From: JAATFY01 sp049276515
Lineage (GTDB): Bacteria > Pseudomonadota > Alphaproteobacteria > UBA9219
DNA: 19,963 nucleotides
Direction: 5' to 3'
NCBI GenBank assembly: GCA_049276515.1
Contig: JBASWO010000071.1
Span: 1-19,963 of the forward strand
Shown here: piece after piece, positions 14,906 to 19,963 of the stretch
Position numbering within the stretch: position 1 is the stretch's first letter
Layout: the number at the start of each line of letters is the position of its first letter
Program-made: the position numbers and the translations under genes
Notes under the pieces: generated by a model
Database searches by the model: none
The model's input: only the letters and a program-made list of their open reading frames with translations
Told to the model about the DNA's origin: nothing

Positions 14906-15925
14906 ATGCAAGTTTATTACGATAAAGACGCTGATCTTGGCATCATCCGCAGCAAAAAAGTTGCGATCATTGGTTATGGAAGCCAAGGCCATGCGCATGC
15001 GCAAAATCTACGTGACAGTGGTGTACGCGATATCGTGATTGGTTTACGTCCAGGTAGCGCAAGCGCTGAAAAAGCCATGAAAGTTCAGTTCAAGGTTGAA
15101 GAGCCTGCTAAAGCTGCTGCATGGGCTGATGTGGTGATGATTTTAACGCCGGATGAATTACAGGCAGCTATCTATAAAGAACATCTTGCATCCAACTTAA
15201 AGAAGGGTGCTGCTCTTGCTTTTGCTCATGGTCTTAATGTTCATTTTAATCTGATCGAGCCACGCGAAGATCTAGACGTATTCATGGTTGCACCTAAAGG
15301 TCCTGGGCATACCGTGCGTTCCGAATATCAAAAGGGTGGTGGCGTTCCTTGTTTACTCGCTGTGCATCAAAACGCATCGGGCAAAGCAAAAGAATTAGGC
15401 ATGTCCTATGCAGCTGGTGTAGGTGGCGGCAAAGCCGGCATCATTGAAACCAATTTCCGCGAAGAATGCGAAACAGATCTCTTTGGAGAACAGGCAGTCC
15501 TCTGTGGTGGTGTACAATCTCTTATCATGGCTGGCTTCGAGACTTTGGTTGAAGCTGGGTATGCACCTGAGATGGCTTATTTCGAATGTTTGCATGAAGT
15601 GAAGTTGATCGTTGATCTCATTTATGAAGGCGGTCTCGCCAACATGAATTACTCGATCTCAAATACAGCTGAGTACGGCAATTATAAAACTGGCCCACGT
15701 ATTGTGACCGAAGAAACGAAGAAAGAAATGAAGCGCGTTCTTGAAGATATCCAATCGGGTCGCTTTGTTCGTGACTTCATGTTGGAAAATCAAGCGGGAC
15801 AGCCAAGCTTTAAAGCGACGCGTCGCCGTAATGCGGAGCACCCCATTGAAAAAGTTGGCCAAAAACTACGTGCCATGATGCCGTGGATCGCTAAGAACAA
15901 GCTGGTGGATCGTACGGTCAACTAA
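14906..15925 (+). CDS. ilvC: Ketol-acid reductoisomerase (NADP+), class I
   Basis: Isomerises and reduces acetolactate to dihydroxyisovalerate, the second step of the pathway. The 339-residue length defines the short class I form. The NADPH-binding motif GYGSQGHAHA is at 23-32, His-108 lies in AHGLN, KGPGHTVRSEY at 131-141, and the metal ligands Asp-191 and Glu-195 in DLFGEQAVLCGG. The start has GAGGA just upstream (near 14895). It follows ilvN after 39 bases and precedes ilvD by three bases, so the four genes look like one operon. Confidence 0.97.
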   Translation: MQVYYDKDADLGIIRSKKVAIIGYGSQGHAHAQNLRDSGVRDIVIGLRPGSASAEKAMKVQFKVEEPAKAAAWADVVMILTPDELQAAIYKEHLASNLKKGAALAFAHGLNVHFNLIEPREDLDVFMVAPKGPGHTVRSEYQKGGGVPCLLAVHQNASGKAKELGMSYAAGVGGGKAGIIETNFREECETDLFGEQAVLCGGVQSLIMAGFETLVEAGYAPEMAYFECLHEVKLIVDLIYEGGLANMNYSISNTAEYGNYKTGPRIVTEETKKEMKRVLEDIQSGRFVRDFMLENQAGQPSFKATRRRNAEHPIEKVGQKLRAMMPWIAKNKLVDRTVN

Positions 15926-15928
15926 GCG

Positions 15929-17647
15929 ATGAAGCGTTGGAATAAATCAAAACTTCCTAGCCGGCATGTAACGGAAGGTCCTGCGCGTGCGCCGCATCGC
16001 TCCTATTATTATGCGATGGGTTTAACGGAAGAGCAGATTGCTCAGCCTTTTATAGGTGTTGCAACCTGCTGGAATGAAGCCGCACCTTGCAATATTGCGC
16101 TCTCACGCCAAGCTCAGGCCGTGAAGAAGGGTGTAGCCGCAGAAGGCGGAACACCACGCGAATTTACAACCATTACCGTAACCGATGGTATCGCTATGGG
16201 TCATCAAGGGATGAAATCATCTCTTGTGAGCCGCGATGTGATTGCCGATTCCGTTGAGCTCACCATGCGCGGTCATTGCTATGATGGTTTAGTTGGCCTT
16301 GCGGGTTGCGATAAATCTTTGCCTGGCATGATGATGGCGATGGTACGCCTCAATGTCCCGAGCGTCTTTATGTATGGTGGTTCCATCTTGCCAGGAAAGT
16401 TTCATGGCAAAGACGTCACCGTTCAAGATGTGTTTGAAGCTGTAGGCCAGCATGCCGCTGGTAATATGTCAGATAAAGATCTGCATGATTTGGAGTGTGT
16501 TGCCTGTCCATCAGCTGGCGCCTGTGGTGGCCAGTTTACGGCTAACACCATGGCTTGTGTTTCTGAGGCTTTAGGGCTTGCTTTACCAGGCTCAGCCGGT
16601 GCGCCAGCTCCTTATGAAAGCCGCGATGATTATGCGCGTGCATCAGGCGAAACTGTCATGAAACTGATTGAAAAAAATCTTCGCCCTCGTGATATCGTGA
16701 GTTTGAAAGCCCTTGAGAATGCAGCAACAGTTGTTGCGGCATCAGGTGGCTCCACAAACGCCGCACTTCATCTTCCAGCCATTGCTCATGAATGTGGCAT
16801 TCAATTTGATCTGCATGATGTAGCGGCGATCTTTAAACGCACACCTTACATTGCTGATCTCAAGCCAGGTGGCCGTTATGTTGCTAAAGATCTGTTTGAG
16901 ATTGGTGGTGTACCAGTTCTCATGAAAGCTCTCTTAGATGGCGGATTCTTGCATGGTGATTGCATAACAGTCACTGGTAAAACCATGGCTGAGAATTTGA
17001 AAGATGTTGTGCTGCCGAAAGATCAAGATGTCGTGCGTCCAACATCAAATCCTTTATCACCAACAGGTGGCGTTGTGGGCTTGAGAGGCAATCTTGCAAC
17101 CCAAGGTGCTATCGTCAAAGTTGCCGGTATGAAAAAACTGCAATTTAAAGGCCCAGCGCGTGTTTTTGATTGCGAAGAAGATGCCTTTAAGGCTGTTGAG
17201 GCGCGTCAATATAAAGAGGGTGATGTTCTCGTTATTCGCTATGAAGGACCGCGCGGCGGCCCTGGCATGCGTGAGATGCTCTCAACAACGGCTGCTCTTT
17301 ACGGGCAGGGCGCTGGTGACAAGGTGGCCCTTATTACGGATGGACGTTTTTCAGGTGCCACACGTGGGTTCTGTGTAGGCCATGTGGGGCCTGAAGCAGC
17401 TGTTGGCGGTCCCATAGGCCTTTTGCGTGATGGTGATATCATCACGATGGATGCGGATAAGGGTTTGCTTCAGGTTGAGTTATCAGACGCAGAATTGGCT
17501 GAACGCCGCAAGGCCTGGAAACCGCGCAAGCATGATTTCCAATCCGGAGCCTTATGGAAATTTGCACAAACCGTAGGTGATGCTGAAAAAGGTGCTGTAA
17601 CGCATCCTGGCGGTGCAGCTGAGACCCATACTTACGCTGATATTTAA
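15929..17647 (+). CDS. ilvD: Dihydroxy-acid dehydratase
   Basis: Dehydrates dihydroxyisovalerate and dihydroxymethylvalerate to the keto acids that are transaminated to valine and isoleucine. The 572-residue protein belongs to the IlvD/Edd family and starts three bases after the ilvC stop. The three likely Fe-S ligands are Cys-54 (EAAPCN), Cys-127 (AGCDKSLPG) and Cys-199 (SAGACGG); the spacings of 73 and 72 residues fit the [2Fe-2S] IlvD type. Lys-129 in the same CDK motif is the usual metal-linked Lys. The C-terminus has TDGRFSGATRGFCVGHVGPEA, typical of the catalytic Ser region. A sugar-acid dehydratase is an alternative in this family, but the ilvBNC context decides for IlvD. Confidence 0.96.
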   Translation: MKRWNKSKLPSRHVTEGPARAPHRSYYYAMGLTEEQIAQPFIGVATCWNEAAPCNIALSRQAQAVKKGVAAEGGTPREFTTITVTDGIAMGHQGMKSSLVSRDVIADSVELTMRGHCYDGLVGLAGCDKSLPGMMMAMVRLNVPSVFMYGGSILPGKFHGKDVTVQDVFEAVGQHAAGNMSDKDLHDLECVACPSAGACGGQFTANTMACVSEALGLALPGSAGAPAPYESRDDYARASGETVMKLIEKNLRPRDIVSLKALENAATVVAASGGSTNAALHLPAIAHECGIQFDLHDVAAIFKRTPYIADLKPGGRYVAKDLFEIGGVPVLMKALLDGGFLHGDCITVTGKTMAENLKDVVLPKDQDVVRPTSNPLSPTGGVVGLRGNLATQGAIVKVAGMKKLQFKGPARVFDCEEDAFKAVEARQYKEGDVLVIRYEGPRGGPGMREMLSTTAALYGQGAGDKVALITDGRFSGATRGFCVGHVGPEAAVGGPIGLLRDGDIITMDADKGLLQVELSDAELAERRKAWKPRKHDFQSGALWKFAQTVGDAEKGAVTHPGGAAETHTYADI

Positions 17648-17686
17648 GGTACGACCTCTTTTTACCTTTCACTTCTGGAGACCTTC

Positions 17687-18538
17687 ATGATCAAGTCTTT
17701 AGTGGCTGTAGCGTTTCTTTTAACTTTACCCAGCATGCCAGCATCAGCAAATGATGCGGTCTCTGATACAGCCTATAAAAATCTGATTGAGAAAAACACG
17801 CTTCGTTGTGGTTACTCACCTTGACCTGATTTAGTCGATGTTGATCCCAACACAAAGAAACTATCTGGCGTTTTCGTTGATTATTTGAATGAACTTGGCC
17901 GTGTTATGAAGATCAAGGTTGAATGGACAGCCGAAATTGCTTTTGGAGAAATTCCTGAAGCCCTCAATCAAGGTCGCATTGATGCGCATTGCTCTGGTGC
18001 CTGGACAAATCCTGTGCGCGGTAAATTTGTTGATAGTGTTGTGCCAGTTGCCTACCAATCCATCGTTGCTTTTGCACGTACCGGCGATAATCGCTTTGAC
18101 AATAACCTTACAAAAATAAATCAGCCCTCAATTAAAGTATCAGTGATCGATGGTGAATCATCGTCAGCAATCGCATCTACGACTTTCCCAAATGCCAAGA
18201 CAATATCCAATCCTCAAGGCACAGACGGAACGCAAATGCTCATGGATGTCGTAACAGGAAAGGCGGATGTTGCCTTTACGGATATGCCAACGCTTCAGCG
18301 TGTTCTTAAAAACAATCCAGGAAAAATAAAGCAGGTCAAATCTGACTATCCTTTACAGGTTTTTGGCACGCCCATTTGGGTCAAAAAAGGCGAAATAAAG
18401 CTTAAAAACACGCTTGATGTTGCAACCATCCAGCTCATTAATGACGGCACGATTGATACAATTTTGGCGCGTCATGAGAAACTGAAGGGCAGTTTTTTAC
18501 GCCCTAAACCGTCCTACCAATCCCAGCAAAAGCCCTAA
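17687..18538 (+). pseudogene. Periplasmic substrate-binding protein (SBP family 3), interrupted by one in-frame TGA
   Basis: A frame of 284 codons runs from the ATG at 17687 (GGAG at 17677-17680) to the TAA at 18536. The only interruption is a TGA at 17822-17824 (codon 46). The N-terminus is a clear Sec signal peptide, MIKSLVAVAFLLTLPSMPASA, cut before Asn-Asp. The mature part looks like an amino-acid-type ABC transporter binding protein: TLRCGY then a gap then PNTKKLSGVFVDY, DAHCSGAW, later GTDGTQMLMDVVTGKADVAFTD and IQLINDGTIDTIL. In this family a Trp is often found at the position of the TGA, so one base change (TGG to TGA) explains it. No permease or ATPase gene is adjacent. It may be newly inactivated, read through, or a sequence error. 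Confidence 0.75.
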
Positions 18539-18586
18539 AGGCTAAATGATTGCCAATTTACGGCACATAGCTTATTCATAGCCGCC

Positions 18587-19885
18587 ATGAGCGAAAAAAT
18601 TGCCATTATAGGTCTTGGTTATGTCGGTCTGCCCTTGCTGGCGGGACTTTCCAAGCATTTCGATGTCACAGGCTTTGATGTCGATAAAAAACGTATCGAT
18701 GCGCTTGCATCTGGCCATGATTGGACAGGTGAGATTGAGGATGCAGCGCTTAAAGCCATCCGCGCAAAATTTACCCATAACGCACATGATTTGTTTGAGT
18801 GCAGTTTTTTCATCGTCACTGTGCCAACACCCATCAATCAAGGTAAGCAGCCTGATTTATCAGCTCTCAACAGCGCATGCCGTACGATTGGCGAAATCCT
18901 GGTTCAACGTAAAGCAACACCTGGCAGTCCCCTGCCACTGATTGTCTTTGAATCGACCGTTTATCCCGGTTTAACTGAAGATATTTGTGGCGTGCGTATT
19001 GAAGAGGTTTCCGGCTTAAAGCGCGGCAAACATTTCAAGCTTGGCTATTCGCCGGAGCGCATTAATCCAGGTGATAAGAAAAATACGCTTGAGAAGATTA
19101 TTAAAATCATCAGCGCGGAAGATGAAGAAAGCCTGCAGCGCCTTGATAAAGTTTATGGCGCTGTCATCACAGCTGGCCTTCACAAGGCGCCCAACATTCG
19201 TGTCGCGGAAACAGCAAAGGTTTTAGAGAACACACAGCGCGATTTGAACATTGCCCTCATGAATGAATTGGCTGTTATTTGTGATCGCCTCAATATTCGT
19301 ACGCAAGATGTGTTACATGCGGCTGGCACCAAATGGAATTTTCTCAAATTCACGCCTGGTTTGGTTGGTGGCCATTGCATCGGCGTTGATCCTTTTTATC
19401 TGACATCACGCGCTGAAGAGTTGGGATATCATCCTGAAGTCATTCTGGCCGGCCGCCGCATCAATGATCATATGCCCATTTTCATTGGTCAAAAGATCGC
19501 AAAGCTTCTGACGGGTAATGGCGCAGCTCGCGCACAAATGCGCGTTGGTATTCTGGGTCTCGCTTTTAAAGAAGATGTGCGCGATCTCAGAAATAGCCGC
19601 GTGCCTGAAATTATGCGCGAGCTTCAATCTTTCGGCATTACGGTTCTTGTTCATGATCCACTCGCTGATGCAGCCCATGCCAAGCATGAATATGATCTGA
19701 CGCTTTCATCGCGTCAGGATCTGAAAGATTTGGATGCGCTCGTTGTTGCCGTGCCGCACAAAGTCCTCATGCAAGACATGGCCTCTCTTTGGACATGCCT
19801 GCGCCCCAATGGCCTTGTGGTTGATGTGAAATCAGCCATCGATGCCAAAACCTTACCGCAAGGATTGCGTTACTGGAGCCTTTAA
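18587..19885 (+). CDS. tviB: Nucleotide-sugar dehydrogenase (TviB/WbpO-like)
   Basis: Oxidises the C6 of a UDP-sugar, likely UDP-GlcNAc, UDP-GalNAc or UDP-glucose, to the uronic acid with two NAD+. The 432-residue protein has the N-terminal Rossmann motif GLGYVGLPL (9-17), VTVPTPIN (78-84), GYSPERINPGDK (153-164), AETAKVLENTQRDLNIA (207-223) and the catalytic Cys-264 in GGHCIGVDPFYL. The HxxGYSPERINPGD pattern favours the TviB/WbpO/VipA branch over UDP-glucose dehydrogenases, but substrate cannot be fixed. No Shine-Dalgarno is visible before the ATG. The stop overlaps the next start by one base (TAATG). Probably makes a precursor for capsule, LPS or other surface polysaccharide. Confidence 0.88.
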   Translation: MSEKIAIIGLGYVGLPLLAGLSKHFDVTGFDVDKKRIDALASGHDWTGEIEDAALKAIRAKFTHNAHDLFECSFFIVTVPTPINQGKQPDLSALNSACRTIGEILVQRKATPGSPLPLIVFESTVYPGLTEDICGVRIEEVSGLKRGKHFKLGYSPERINPGDKKNTLEKIIKIISAEDEESLQRLDKVYGAVITAGLHKAPNIRVAETAKVLENTQRDLNIALMNELAVICDRLNIRTQDVLHAAGTKWNFLKFTPGLVGGHCIGVDPFYLTSRAEELGYHPEVILAGRRINDHMPIFIGQKIAKLLTGNGAARAQMRVGILGLAFKEDVRDLRNSRVPEIMRELQSFGITVLVHDPLADAAHAKHEYDLTLSSRQDLKDLDALVVAVPHKVLMQDMASLWTCLRPNGLVVDVKSAIDAKTLPQGLRYWSL

Positions 19886-19963
19886 TGAAGGTGTTGCTGA
19901 CGGGTGCTGCAGGTTTTATCGGTTTTCATACCGCTCAAGCTTTGCTCGCCCGTGGTAATGAGG
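19885..19963 (+). CDS. NAD-dependent sugar epimerase, 5' end only (partial)
   Basis: The first 26 codons are present. They begin MKVLLTGAAGFIGFHTAQAL, the Rossmann fold start of the extended SDR epimerases (TGxxGFIG). The 'GFIGFH' form is common in UDP-glucuronate 4-epimerases (LpsL/WbpP relatives). The ATG overlaps the stop of the upstream dehydrogenase by one base, indicating a shared transcript and a sequential reaction: oxidation to the uronic acid, then epimerisation. The gene runs off the window edge. Confidence 0.85.
   Translation, partial: MKVLLTGAAGFIGFHTAQALLARGNE

Noticed and set aside
17687..18538. Genetic code 4 (TGA = Trp) for the whole genome, suggested by the TGA in the binding protein
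   Set aside because: TGA is the natural end of tkt, ilvB and ilvN; reading ilvB through its TGA would run into another frame of ilvN. Other genes use TGG for Trp.
18550..18578. Promoter TTGCCA plus TATTCA giving a leaderless dehydrogenase transcript
   Set aside because: The -10 match is only three of six bases. The lack of a Shine-Dalgarno is noted in the gene entry, but the promoter is too weak to claim.

Overview
The window looks like chromosomal DNA of an alphaproteobacterium of moderate GC content. GC was judged by eye, not computed. The best evidence is a C4-pathway 5-aminolevulinate synthase (hemA/ALAS) and the block [coiled-coil protein]-zapA-6S RNA-fau divergent from transketolase, an arrangement familiar in that class. 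The genus cannot be named from the sequence. No tRNA, rRNA, CRISPR array, insertion sequence or phage gene was seen, and no stretch longer than about 300 bases lacks a feature.

Layout. 1-50: 5' end of a ribosome hibernation factor gene (minus). 190-647: a small orphan gene (minus) with its own intrinsic terminator. 730-1791: pyrD (minus), divergent from lysS (1962-3473). 3557-4375: two uncharacterised genes meeting tail to tail with abutting stop codons. 4443-5753: fau, 6S RNA, zapA and a short coiled-coil protein, all minus. 5922-9756: tkt, two tiny orphan genes and gap, all plus. 9904-10950: a 350-residue-class orphan protein with an internal duplication, tail to tail with hemA (10947-12179, minus). 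12180-12449: divergent regulatory region with a 16-bp perfect palindrome over a predicted -10 box. 12450-17647: ilvB-ilvN-ilvC-ilvD, a compact branched-chain amino acid operon. 17687-18538: a periplasmic amino-acid-type binding protein interrupted by one in-frame TGA. 18587-19963: a nucleotide-sugar dehydrogenase and the start of a sugar epimerase, probably the edge of a surface polysaccharide locus.

Functionally most of the window is housekeeping: pyrimidine, haem, folate and valine/isoleucine synthesis, central carbon metabolism, lysine charging, cell division and stationary-phase control (6S RNA, hibernation factor). The accessory signal lies in the orphan genes between tkt, gap and hemA, the interrupted binding protein, and the hemA/ilvB regulatory region. 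No clear multi-gene novel system is visible. The strongest unusual leads are the TGA at an expected Trp position in the binding protein, the duplicated-domain orphan, and the palindrome over the predicted ilvB promoter.
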